Origin: Pseudonocardia sp.
Lineage (GTDB): Bacteria; Actinomycetota; Actinomycetes; Mycobacteriales; Pseudonocardiaceae
NCBI GenBank assembly: GCA_030147065.1
Contig: JASLAP010000132.1
Span: 1 to 6,701, forward strand
Length of the DNA: 6,701 nucleotides
Direction of reading: 5' to 3'
Shown here: positions 1 to 5,764 of the stretch, one piece after another
Numbering within the stretch: the stretch's first letter is position 1
Layout of the letters: each line of letters opens with the position of its first letter
Program-made: the position numbers and the translations under genes
Notes under the pieces: model-generated
The model's database searches: none
What the model saw: only the letters and a program-made list of their open reading frames with translations
What the model was told of the DNA's origin: nothing

Positions 1-242
1 AGCTGCCCGACCCGGACGCGCTGCACCTGTCGGTGCTGAACTTCGCCAACACCGACCTGGAGTGCACGGTTCGCTCGGCGCACCTGCCGCCGGGCGCGGC
101 GGTCACCGACATGTTCACCACCCGCCCGGTGGGAACCGTCGACGGCGAGCACGGGGTGGCGGTGCGGCTGGAGCCGCACCAGGGCCACGCGCTGCTGGTG
201 CGGCGCCCCGGCACCGGCGGCGACTCGGACCGCACCGGCTGA
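1..242 (+). CDS. C-terminal end of a GH13 alpha-amylase / trehalose-synthase-type enzyme (5' partial)
   Basis: The frame is open from base 3 and stops at the TGA at 240-242, giving 79 visible residues. The gene starts outside the window, so the GTG at 33 is almost certainly internal. The visible part reads as the C-terminal beta-sandwich of GH13 enzymes. It starts with a strand containing LSVLNFAN, continues through HLPPGAAVTDMFTTRPVG, and ends in a GH13-like final strand, LEPHQGHALLVR. The alpha/beta barrel with the catalytic Asp/Glu/Asp lies upstream and cannot be checked. Such enzymes hydrolyse or isomerise alpha-glucans or maltose in the cytoplasm; the TreS-like subgroup is my best match from memory of the family. 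The last ten residues are a short Gly/Asp/Arg tail. A hairpin follows 12 bases after the stop. The family call is fairly safe; the exact enzyme is uncertain. Confidence 0.6.
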   Translation, partial: LPDPDALHLSVLNFANTDLECTVRSAHLPPGAAVTDMFTTRPVGTVDGEHGVAVRLEPHQGHALLVRRPGTGGDSDRTG

Positions 243-253
243 GCTACCGTCGC

Positions 254-278
254 GGGCGGCCGGAGGTCCCGGTCGCCC
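254..278 (+). terminator. Strong hairpin just after the GH13 stop codon
   Basis: Bases 254-263 pair with 269-278 to give a 10-bp stem, nine Watson-Crick pairs plus one G-T wobble at 259/273, closed by the 5-base loop AGGTC. It starts 12 bases after the TGA of the upstream gene, the expected place for a factor-independent terminator. No T-tract follows, which is common in high-GC actinobacteria but leaves the call open. If it terminates, the downstream cysteine-cluster gene needs its own promoter after 278. Confidence 0.5.
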
Positions 279-287
279 ACGACCGCC

Positions 288-293
288 GGAGGG
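288..293 (+). promoter_or_regulatory. Shine-Dalgarno-like GGAGGG ahead of the array-bearing frame
   Basis: GGAGGG at 288-293 sits at good spacing before base 298, where the frame of the cysteine-cluster/pentapeptide gene reads ATC ACC GCG CGC. It is the best ribosome-binding match upstream of that gene, but the codon at the right distance is ATC, not ATG, GTG or TTG. Either AUC is used as a rare start, the codon is a mutated or misread ATG, or the match is chance in G-rich DNA. Confidence 0.3.
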
Positions 294-330
294 CCCGATC
301 ACCGCGCGCGACCTGCCCCTGCTCGGCCCC

Positions 331-480
331 GGTGTCCCCGGCCGCGGTGCCCCCGAGCACGGTGCCCCCGAACACGGTGCCCTCGGCCGCGGTGTCCCCG
401 AACACGGTGTCCCCGAACACGGTGCCCCCGAACACGGTGCCCTCGGTCGCGGTGTCCCCGAGCGCGGTGCCGAGGCAGCC
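331..480 (+). repeat. Tandem array 1: ten 15-bp units
   Basis: Ten consecutive units of exactly 15 bp without indels. Most follow GGTGCCCCCGAACAC, with GGTGTCCCCGAACAC and GGTGCCCTCGGTCGC variants. In the frame of the downstream cysteine-cluster gene they read as pentapeptides GAPEH, GVPEH, GALGR and GVPER, the last decaying to GAEAA. Short exact units with no unique spacers rule out a CRISPR array. The unit length keeps every frame open, so expansion and contraction would not break translation. Confidence 0.9.
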
Positions 481-552
481 GGCGCCGACGCGCCCGGCGT
501 CCGCCGACCCGGCAGCCGAGGATCGGGCGCCCAGGCTCCCCTCGTTCACGAG

Positions 553-852
553 CCCCGTGTCGACCGGCCTCCTGTCAGCCAGCCCCCCGCCGACCAGCCC
601 CCCGTCAACCAGCCCCCTGCCGATCAGCCCACTGTCGATCAGCCCCCTGTCAATCAGCCCCCTACCGACCAGTCCCCTGTCAACCAGTCCCGTGCCGACC
701 AGTCCCCTGCCGACCAGTCCCCTGCCGACCAGCCCCGTGCCGACCGGCCCCCTGCCGACCAGTCCACTATCGACCGGTCCCGTGCCGATCAGTTGCCTGT
801 CGACCAGTCCACTGTTGACGGATCTCTGGTCGACACGTCCCCTGTCGACGAG
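553..852 (+). repeat. Tandem array 2: twenty 15-bp units
   Basis: Twenty consecutive 15-bp units without indels; the best preserved is CCTGCCGACCAGTCC at 703-732. In the frame of the cysteine-cluster gene they read PPVSQ, PPADQ, PPVNQ, SPADQ, SRADQ, STIDR and similar, degenerating towards LRADC, the first cysteine of the conserved domain. Variation is mostly transitions (A/V, D/N, P/S, Q/R). A few differences are silent in this frame (GAC/GAT, AAC/AAT, CCC/CCT), but changes occur at all codon positions, so support for translation is only moderate. The consensus differs clearly from array 1. Confidence 0.9.
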
Positions 853-1767
853 TTGCGCGCCGACTGCGCGCGGTGTGCGGGGCTGTGCTGCACGGTGCTC
901 GGGTTCGCCGCGTCCGCGGACTTCGCCGGGGACAAGCCGCCGCGCACCCCGTGCCGGCACCTGCGCGACGACTTCGGCTGCGGCATCCACTCCCGGCTGG
1001 TCGAGCGCGGCTACCCCGGCTGCACCGCCTACGACTGCTTCGGCGCCGGCCAGCTGACCATCCAGGTGACCTTCGGCGGCCGCACCTGGCGCGAGTCCCC
1101 GGAGGTCGCCGAGGCGGTGTTCGACGTGTTCGGCGTGCAGCGCCGGCTGCAGGAGCTGCGCTGGTACCTGCGCGAGGCCCGGGCCGTGACCGCAGCGGCC
1201 CCGCTCCACCCCGACCTGGACGCCCTCCGGGCCGAGGTCGAGGAACTGACCCGGCTGCCCGCCACCGACCTCGTCGCGCTGGACGTGGCGCCGGTGCACG
1301 GCCGGGTCGACGCCCTGCTGCGCCGGGCCTCGGAGTCGGCCCGGGCCGAGGTCCCGCCGCCCGCCCCCACCCCGCGTGGAGGCCGCGGCCGGCGGGCCCC
1401 TTCCCGCCCCCTCGACCGCCGGGACCGCCGCCGGGCGAACCTCGCCGGGCGCGACCTGATCGGCGCCGACCTGCGCGAGGCGGACCTGCGCGGCGCCGAC
1501 CTCCGCGGCGCGCTGCTGCTGGCCGCGGACCTGCGCGGGGCCCGGCTGGACCGGGCCGACCTGATCGGCGCCGACCTCCGCGACGCCGACCTGCGCGGCG
1601 CCGACCTGGCCGGCGCGCTGTTCCTGACCCGGTTCCAGGTCGGCGCCGCGCGCGGGGACGCGGCCACGGTGCTGCCGGCCGGGCTCGAGCGGCCGGCCCG
1701 GTGGGAGCAGGCTCCGCCCGCAGGCGCCCCGCCGGGCGGCGATCACCGGTCTCAGCCCGGTCGCTGA
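793..1767 (+). CDS. YkgJ-like cysteine-cluster protein with C-terminal pentapeptide-repeat domain
   Basis: From the TTG at 793 this gives 324 residues. Residues 25-82 carry a cysteine cluster: DCARCAGLCC (C25, C28, C32, C33), then C54, C63, C77 and C82, with GCGIHSRLVERG between them. This is the pattern of the YkgJ-type putative metal-binding family, probably binding Zn or Fe-S; its biochemical role is unknown. Residues about 100-180 are a charged, probably helical linker, then a Pro/Arg-rich stretch. Residues 213-278 are about 13 A(D/N)LxG-type pentapeptides (IGADL READL RGADL), expected to fold as a right-handed quadrilateral beta helix. No signal peptide or membrane segment is visible. 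The start is uncertain: TTG 793 and TTG 853 lack a good ribosome-binding site, while the frame stays open upstream to base 40 through two arrays. If translation began at ATC 298 the protein would have 489 residues. It is convergent with the operon at 2339-6701. Confidence 0.8.
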   Translation: MPVDQSTVDGSLVDTSPVDELRADCARCAGLCCTVLGFAASADFAGDKPPRTPCRHLRDDFGCGIHSRLVERGYPGCTAYDCFGAGQLTIQVTFGGRTWRESPEVAEAVFDVFGVQRRLQELRWYLREARAVTAAAPLHPDLDALRAEVEELTRLPATDLVALDVAPVHGRVDALLRRASESARAEVPPPAPTPRGGRGRRAPSRPLDRRDRRRANLAGRDLIGADLREADLRGADLRGALLLAADLRGARLDRADLIGADLRDADLRGADLAGALFLTRFQVGAARGDAATVLPAGLERPARWEQAPPAGAPPGGDHRSQPGR

Positions 1768-1901
1768 CCTCACGCCGTGACCCCCGAGGCGGCGATCCCT
1801 CCGCGAAGACGCGGTCCACCCACCGCATCGGCGTTGCCCCGGCTCCACGGCCCGGCCCCCACCGCCCCCTCAGCCGGCTCTGTCGCAGCCCGTCGAGCGT
1901 C

Positions 1902-1970
1902 GCGCAGCCTCCCGAGCGTCCTCGCAGCGCGCCGACCAGCTGCGAGGGCACCACACGACCTGCGCGAGCC
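1902..1970. repeat. 69-bp direct repeat, copy A, with 9-bp stem hairpin
   Basis: Bases 1902-1970 align without gaps to 2051-2119 at 58 of 69 positions (84%, counted by eye). Inside it CCTCGCAGC (1920-1928) and GCTGCGAGG (1939-1947) form a perfect 9-bp stem around a 10-base loop. A conserved ACCAGCTGCGA core spans loop and stem. No coding function is apparent. It could be a unit of a dispersed intergenic repeat family, a structured RNA element or a protein-binding site; the window alone cannot decide. Confidence 0.75.
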
Positions 1971-2050
1971 GCGACACCCTGCAACAGCAACCCGCCCGAA
2001 CCACTGGACGGAGCAGCCCCGCGGCGCACTCGCGCAGCGCGTAACGGGTG

Positions 2051-2119
2051 GCGCAGCCCGTCGAGTGTCCTCGCAGCGTCCCCACCAGCTGCGACACCAC
2101 CACACGAGCTGCGCGAGCC
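2051..2119. repeat. 69-bp direct repeat, copy B, with 7-bp stem hairpin
   Basis: This is the second unit, 149 bp downstream of copy A and about 84% identical without gaps. The hairpin is kept as TCGCAGC (2071-2077) and GCTGCGA (2088-2094) around a 10-base loop, with the two outer pairs of copy A lost. A further GCTGCGAGG, identical to the 3' stem arm of copy A, occurs alone at 2128-2136. Confidence 0.75.
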
Positions 2120-2220
2120 TGCGACGTGCTGCGAGGGCGGCCGCTCGCGGCGCAGGCCGAGCCGAGTGAGTCTGCTCCGGGGGCGGATCTCGGCCGCGCG
2201 CACTCCCTCGCGACCCACGG

Positions 2221-2288
2221 CGGTGATCGCCGGTCGCGGCCAACGGACCGCGCCGGTGCGGCTGATCCACCGCAACCGGCGATCATCG
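2221..2288 (-). terminator. Long inverted repeat between the convergent genes
   Basis: Bases 2221-2239 are complementary to 2270-2288 at 17 of 19 positions, with GATCGCCGGT at the heart of the stem. The 30-base loop contains a further small CCGC/GCGG stem. It lies 50-118 bases past the stop of the last minus-strand gene. A terminator for the operon, possibly bidirectional, is the simplest reading. There is no T-tract and the loop is long, so an operator-like site or a repeat-element end are alternatives. Confidence 0.4.
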
Positions 2289-2338
2289 ACGCGGCGGCTG
2301 CACCTGCACCGAGTCGCAGACGTGTGACACCCGGGGGG

Positions 2339-3142
2339 TCAGGGGTCCAGTCGCACGTTCCCGGTGGCCGCCTCCCCCAGTCCGGCCGGGCCTGCGATCA
2401 GGGTGATCACGTCGCCCGACGGGTCCAGGTCGCCCCACGCCCGTACGACGTCCCCGGCGAACACCGGCCGGACCAGCCGGAAGTCGAACGCCACGACGGC
2501 GCGGTCCGGCAGTTCCCGGCGCGGGATCTCCAGGAGCAGCAGAGCGAGCAGCGGCCCGTGCACCACCAGGCCCGGGTAGCCCTCCACCCCGGTGACGTAC
2601 GGCTGGTCGTAGTGGATCCGGTGGGTGTTGTAGGTCAGCGCGCTGAACCGGAACAGCAGCGCGGGGTCGGTGGGCAGGTCGATCCGCCACCGCGACTCCG
2701 GTTCCGGGACCGGCTCGGGGGCCGGGATCGGGCGTGCCTGCCCGGCCGGCTGGCTGCGGTAGACCACGTCCTGCTCCTCGACGGCGAGCAGCTCGCCGCG
2801 GCGGCGGAACTCGTGGCGCACGGTCACGAGCAGCATCTCCCCGCTGCGCCCGCTCTTGGGCAGGGCCGCAGTGAGCTCGGAGCGCCGCTCGATCCGGTCC
2901 CCCACCCGCATCGGCGCGTGCACCACCAGCCGCCCGCCGGCGATCATCCGGCGGCGGTCGGGCACCGGGGGCAGGAAGTGGCCGTCCGCGGGGTGGCCGT
3001 CCTCGCCCAGCCCGCTGCGGCGCGGGTGGTCCAGGAAATACAGCCAGTGCCACAGCGGAGGCAGCGGGTCGCCCGGCCCCGCCGCGGTGCCGGGCAGGTC
3101 CAGCAGCGCCGAGAAGGCGGCCACCGGCCACGGACCGATCAC
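2339..3142 (-). CDS. FAS1-like/HTD2-type double-hotdog acyl-CoA hydratase, copy 2 (N-terminus lost)
   Basis: From the GTG at 3142 this gives 267 residues, near the usual size for this family. The N-terminal hotdog carries LPPLWHWLYFLD (28-38) and DGHFLPPVPDRRRMIAGG (53-70). The C-terminal half carries the signature SALTYNTHRIHYDQPY (167-182) and EGYPGLVVHGPL (188-199). H177 occupies the catalytic-His position of hydratase-2 enzymes, with N172 where the classical motif has Asp, as I recall for HTD2-like members. The family adds or removes water on enoyl-CoA esters, including mesaconyl-C4-CoA and probably itaconyl-CoA. It is the last gene of the operon. Its original start has gone: the frame is open up to 3472, but GTG 3142 is the only credible start in copy-2 sequence. 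That GTG lies 11 nt after copy 1's TGA without a clear ribosome-binding site, suggesting reinitiation. This copy keeps the full C-terminus that copy 1 lacks. Confidence 0.75.
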   Translation of the reverse strand: MIGPWPVAAFSALLDLPGTAAGPGDPLPPLWHWLYFLDHPRRSGLGEDGHPADGHFLPPVPDRRRMIAGGRLVVHAPMRVGDRIERRSELTAALPKSGRSGEMLLVTVRHEFRRRGELLAVEEQDVVYRSQPAGQARPIPAPEPVPEPESRWRIDLPTDPALLFRFSALTYNTHRIHYDQPYVTGVEGYPGLVVHGPLLALLLLEIPRRELPDRAVVAFDFRLVRPVFAGDVVRAWGDLDPSGDVITLIAGPAGLGEAATGNVRLDP

Positions 3143-4044
3143 GTCGGTCGTGCTCAGCGGGCCGGGGCGCCAGTCGGCGACGGCCCTGCCGAGGGCGGGC
3201 GGTGCGGGGGCCGTCGATCCAGAAGCAGCCGAGTCCGAGGCAGCCGAGTCCGGGCCAGCCGGAAGTCGAAGGCGGTGACCGTGCGGCCCGGCAGTTCCCG
3301 GCGCGGGATCTCCAGCAGCAGCAGCGCCAGCAACGGGCCGTGCACCACCAGCCCCGGGTAGCCCTCCACCCCGGTGGCGTACGGCTGGTCGTAATGGATC
3401 CGGTGGGTGTTGTAGGTCAGCGCGCTGAACCGGAACAGCAGCGCCGGGTCGGTGGGCAGCTCGATCCGCCAACGGGAGGCGGGTTCGGGAGCCGGTTCCC
3501 GGGGAGCGAGGGGGCGGGGCCGGCCACCGGGCTGGCTCCGGTACACCACGTCCTGCTCCTCGACCGCGAGCAGCTCGTCGCCGCGGCGGAACTCGTGGCG
3601 CACGGTCACGAAAAGCATCGCGCCGCTGCGCCCGCTCTTGGGCTGCGCAGCGACCAGCTCCGAGCGTCGCTCGATCCGGTCCCCCACCCGCATCGGCGCG
3701 CGCACCTCCAGCCGCCCCCCGGCGATCATCCGGCGCCGGTCCGGCATCGGGGGCAGGAAGTGACCGTGCGCGGGGTGACCGTCCTCGCCCAGCTCACTGC
3801 GGCGCGGGCGGTCGAGGAAGTACAGCCAGTGCCACAGCGGAGGCAGCGGATCGCCCGCTCCCGCCGCGCTGCGCGGTAGGTCCAGCAGCGCGGAGAAGGC
3901 GGCGACCTGCCAGGGATCGATCACGTCGTTCGAGGTCAGCGGCTCGGGCCGCCAACCGACGACCGCCGGGCCGAGGGCGGCCGGGTCGGAAGCCGTCGAT
4001 CCGGGGACCGCCGAGCCGGAAGCAGCCGGTCCAGGGGTGGCCGG
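2474..4044. repeat. Tandem 782-bp direct repeat (hydratase duplication)
   Basis: Every matched landmark in the two hydratase copies is offset by exactly 782 bp: CAGCCGG at 2474 and 3256, the GTG codon at 3140-3142 and 3922-3924, CCGTCGATCC at 3211 and 3993. The repeat is therefore ungapped from about 2474-3262 against 3256-4044. Its junction, near 3256-3262, lies at CAGCCGG, a heptamer present both in the 3' part of the gene and in many units of the N-terminal 15-bp array. Since 782 is not a multiple of three, the second copy falls in another frame. The copies have diverged, so the duplication is not a recent assembly stutter. Confidence 0.85.
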
Positions 4045-4284
4045 ACCCGAGGTGGCCGGACCGGAGGTGAACGCACCGGAGACATCCGGACCAGATCCCG
4101 CCGGTCCGGAGGCGGCCGGTCCAGCAGCGCCCGGTCCAGGGATGGCCGGATCACGAGTGGCCGGATCACGGGTAGCCGGACCAGGTGCGGCCGCAGCGGA
4201 GACGTCCGGACCCGATGCTGCCGGTCCGGGAGCAGCCGGTCCGGGAGCAGCCGGTCCGGGAGCAGCCGGTCCGGGGGCAGCCAT
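3154..4284 (-). CDS. FAS1-like/HTD2-type acyl-CoA hydratase, copy 1: repeat-rich N-terminus, C-terminus replaced
   Basis: It has 376 residues from ATG 4284, which overlaps the aldehyde dehydrogenase stop as TGATG, so translation is probably coupled. Residues 2-108 are about 21 degenerate Pro/Gly/Ala/Ser pentapeptides (PGPAA, SGPAT, RDPAT), not part of the family. Residues 109-344 are the hydratase core, with LPPLWHWLYFLD and the signature SALTYNTHRIHYD (287-299), then EGYPGLVVHGPL (307-318). About 86% of residues match copy 2 over about 223 aligned positions, without gaps. After FDFRLA (339-344) the last 44 residues seen in copy 2 are missing. They are replaced by a 32-residue Arg/Pro-rich tail read out of frame through copy 2's old N-terminal region. 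The hotdog fold therefore loses its final strands and this copy may be inactive, or may need a partner. The identity of the family is clear; activity is doubtful. Confidence 0.75.
   Translation of the reverse strand: MAAPGPAAPGPAAPGPAAPGPAASGPDVSAAAAPGPATRDPATRDPAIPGPGAAGPAASGPAGSGPDVSGAFTSGPATSGPATPGPAASGSAVPGSTASDPAALGPAVVGWRPEPLTSNDVIDPWQVAAFSALLDLPRSAAGAGDPLPPLWHWLYFLDRPRRSELGEDGHPAHGHFLPPMPDRRRMIAGGRLEVRAPMRVGDRIERRSELVAAQPKSGRSGAMLFVTVRHEFRRGDELLAVEEQDVVYRSQPGGRPRPLAPREPAPEPASRWRIELPTDPALLFRFSALTYNTHRIHYDQPYATGVEGYPGLVVHGPLLALLLLEIPRRELPGRTVTAFDFRLARTRLPRTRLLLDRRPPHRPPSAGPSPTGAPAR
3961..4275 (-). repeat. Degenerate 15-bp array coding the N-terminus of hydratase copy 1
   Basis: Twenty-one 15-bp units, nearly exact at the start-codon side (GCAGCCGGTCCGGGA on the plus strand, 4233-4277) and increasingly degenerate towards 3961. 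On the minus strand they code for PGPAA, SGPDV, PGPAT, RDPAT, SGPAT and the like. The first three units of the equivalent array survive as a remnant ahead of copy 2 at 3213-3262. The gradient from uniform to degenerate suggests recent expansion at the 5' end of the gene. Confidence 0.85.
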
Positions 4285-5762
4285 CACCCGAGGGTGAACG
4301 GGTCGCGGGTGCCGCCGGACAGCTCCACCCACACCGCTTTGGTGCGGGTGTAGGCGTCGACGGCCTCCACGCCGTTCTCCCGCCCGATGCCGGACTGCCC
4401 GAACCCGCCGAACGGCACCCCCGGCGCGACCACCCGGTAGGCGTTGATCCAGACAGTGCCCGCCCGGATCCGGCCGGCCACCCGGTGCGCGCGGTGCACG
4501 TCCTTGGTCCACACCGCGCCGGCCAGCCCGTAGGGGGTGTCGTTGGCCAGCTTCACGGCCTCGTCCTCGTCGGTGAACGGGTACGCCGACAGCACCGGCC
4601 CGAACACCTCCTCGCGGACCACGGTCGACTCCGGCCCGACGCCCGTCAGCACGGTCGGCCGGACGAACAGCCCGCCCAGGCCGTCGTCCGCAGCGCCGCC
4701 GTAGGCGACCGTGGCGCCCTCCTCGGTGGCCGTGCGCAGGTAGCCGAGCACCTTGTCGTACTGCGGTGCGTTGGCCACCGGGCCCATCTCGGTGGCCGGG
4801 TCGTTCGGGTCGCCGAGCCGGATCCGGGACGCGCGCTCGGCGACCAGCCGGACCAGCTCGTCGTGCACGTCGGCGTGCACGATCAGCCGGGACCCCGCCA
4901 TGCAGGTCTGGCCGGTGGCGGCGAACACCCCGGCCACGATGCCGTTGGCCGCCGCGGCCAGGTCGGCGTCGGGGAACACGACCTGCGGGGACTTGCCGCC
5001 CAGCTCCAGGGTCACCGGGTTGAGGTTCTCGGCCGCGACGCGCGCGACCGCCCGGCCGGTGGCCGTCGAGCCGGTGAACGCGACCTTGTCGACCCCGGGG
5101 TGTCCGGCCAGGGCGGCGCCGATCTCCCGGGACTGCCCGGTGACCACGTTGACCACCCCGGGCGGGAACCCGGCCTCGGTGATCAGCTCGGCGAACCCGA
5201 GGGTGGAGGCGGGGGCGTGCTCGGACGGCTTGACCACCACGGTGCACCCCGCCGCGAGAGCGGGAGCGAGCTTCCAGGTCATCAGCAGCAGCGGGGAGTT
5301 CCACGGGGTGATCGCGGCGACCACGCCCACCGGCTCGCGGCGGGTGTAGACCAGGTAGTCCGGGTTGGGCGCGGGGATCTGGCGGCCCTCCAGCTTGTCG
5401 GCCAGCCCGGCGTAGTAGTGGTACCAGCCGCCCAGGGCGCTGAGCTGGCCGATCATCTCCCGGTAGAGCTTGCCGGAGTCGGCGACCTCGAGCCGGGCCA
5501 GCCGCTCGGCGTGCTCGCCGACGAGGTCCGCCAGCCGGCGCAGCAGCGCGGCCCGGGCGAACCCGGTCATCCGGCCCCACTCGCCGTCCAGCGCCGCCCG
5601 GGCCGCCGCGACGGCCGCGTCGACGTCCTCGGGGCCGCCGTCGGGGATCTCCGCCCACGGCTGACCGGTGTAGGGGTTCTGGGACCGGAAGGTCGCGCCG
5701 GAGAGCGCGCCGACCGCCTCGCCGCCGATCAGCATGGAGAACCGCTGCAGCTCGCCACCCAT
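4284..5762 (-). CDS. NAD(P)-dependent aldehyde dehydrogenase
   Basis: The 492 residues are full length for the family and all hallmarks are present. These include TPWNSPLL with N155, VVKPSE with K178 for cofactor binding, FTGST (229-233) in the Rossmann part, LELGGKSP with general base E253, and GQTCMAG with the catalytic Cys at C287. EEVFGPV (384-390) and NDTPYGLAG (407-415) follow, and the C-terminal GGFGQSGIGRENG is typical. It oxidises an aldehyde to the acid in the cytoplasm; the substrate cannot be inferred. It starts 2 bp after the CoA-transferase stop, behind GGGAG at 5773-5769, six bases from the ATG. ATG 5735 (residue 10, MLIGGE) is an alternative start resembling many homologues. 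The stop overlaps the hydratase start by one base, so the three functions are probably made together. Nothing appears broken in this gene. Confidence 0.95.
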   Translation of the reverse strand: MGGELQRFSMLIGGEAVGALSGATFRSQNPYTGQPWAEIPDGGPEDVDAAVAAARAALDGEWGRMTGFARAALLRRLADLVGEHAERLARLEVADSGKLYREMIGQLSALGGWYHYYAGLADKLEGRQIPAPNPDYLVYTRREPVGVVAAITPWNSPLLLMTWKLAPALAAGCTVVVKPSEHAPASTLGFAELITEAGFPPGVVNVVTGQSREIGAALAGHPGVDKVAFTGSTATGRAVARVAAENLNPVTLELGGKSPQVVFPDADLAAAANGIVAGVFAATGQTCMAGSRLIVHADVHDELVRLVAERASRIRLGDPNDPATEMGPVANAPQYDKVLGYLRTATEEGATVAYGGAADDGLGGLFVRPTVLTGVGPESTVVREEVFGPVLSAYPFTDEDEAVKLANDTPYGLAGAVWTKDVHRAHRVAGRIRAGTVWINAYRVVAPGVPFGGFGQSGIGRENGVEAVDAYTRTKAVWVELSGGTRDPFTLG

Positions 5763-5764
5763 GG

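Larger units (their letters stand above)
1768..2338. other. Gene-free stretch between convergent genes, with repeats and hairpins
   Basis: Several long frames are open here on both strands, but none shows a recognisable motif or a credible start, and they read as Arg/Ala/Pro-rich shadow translations. Close to the upstream stop are an interrupted palindrome, TCACG-C-CGTGA at 1770-1780, and a small hairpin, CCGCG-AAGA-CGCGG at 1801-1814; either could be a weak terminator. The rest holds the 69-bp direct repeat pair (1902-1970, 2051-2119), related GCAGCCCGTCGAG fragments at 1885-1897 and 2053-2065, and the inverted repeat at 2221-2288. No promoter elements could be recognised. Both flanking genes point into this region, so transcription from both sides should end here. 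Confidence 0.6.

Noticed and set aside
331..852. CRISPR array
   Set aside because: Units are contiguous 15-mers without unique spacers, and no cas gene is in the window.
62..1057. Plus-strand frame reading Ser-Pro-Leu-Pro-Thr repeats
   Set aside because: It is another reading of array 2 that runs out of frame through the conserved cysteine domain and ends there without any recognised domain.
1801..1814. CCGCG-AAGA-CGCGG hairpin as a definite terminator
   Set aside because: The stem is only five pairs with no T-tract, easily found by chance in DNA this GC-rich; kept only as a weak candidate.
244..1848. Long open frame on the minus strand with Gly-Leu-Val repeats
   Set aside because: It is antisense to the cysteine-cluster and pentapeptide gene; its repeats are the reverse reading of the 15-bp arrays and it has no conserved motif.
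1770..2286. Possible small genes on either strand in the convergent intergenic region
   Set aside because: The translations are Arg/Ala/Cys-rich, lack known motifs and convincing ribosome-binding sites, and follow the DNA repeats.
3143..3472. Start of hydratase copy 2 at 3472, giving 377 residues
   Set aside because: The first part would be an out-of-frame reading of copy 1's conserved C-terminal core, lacking any family similarity.
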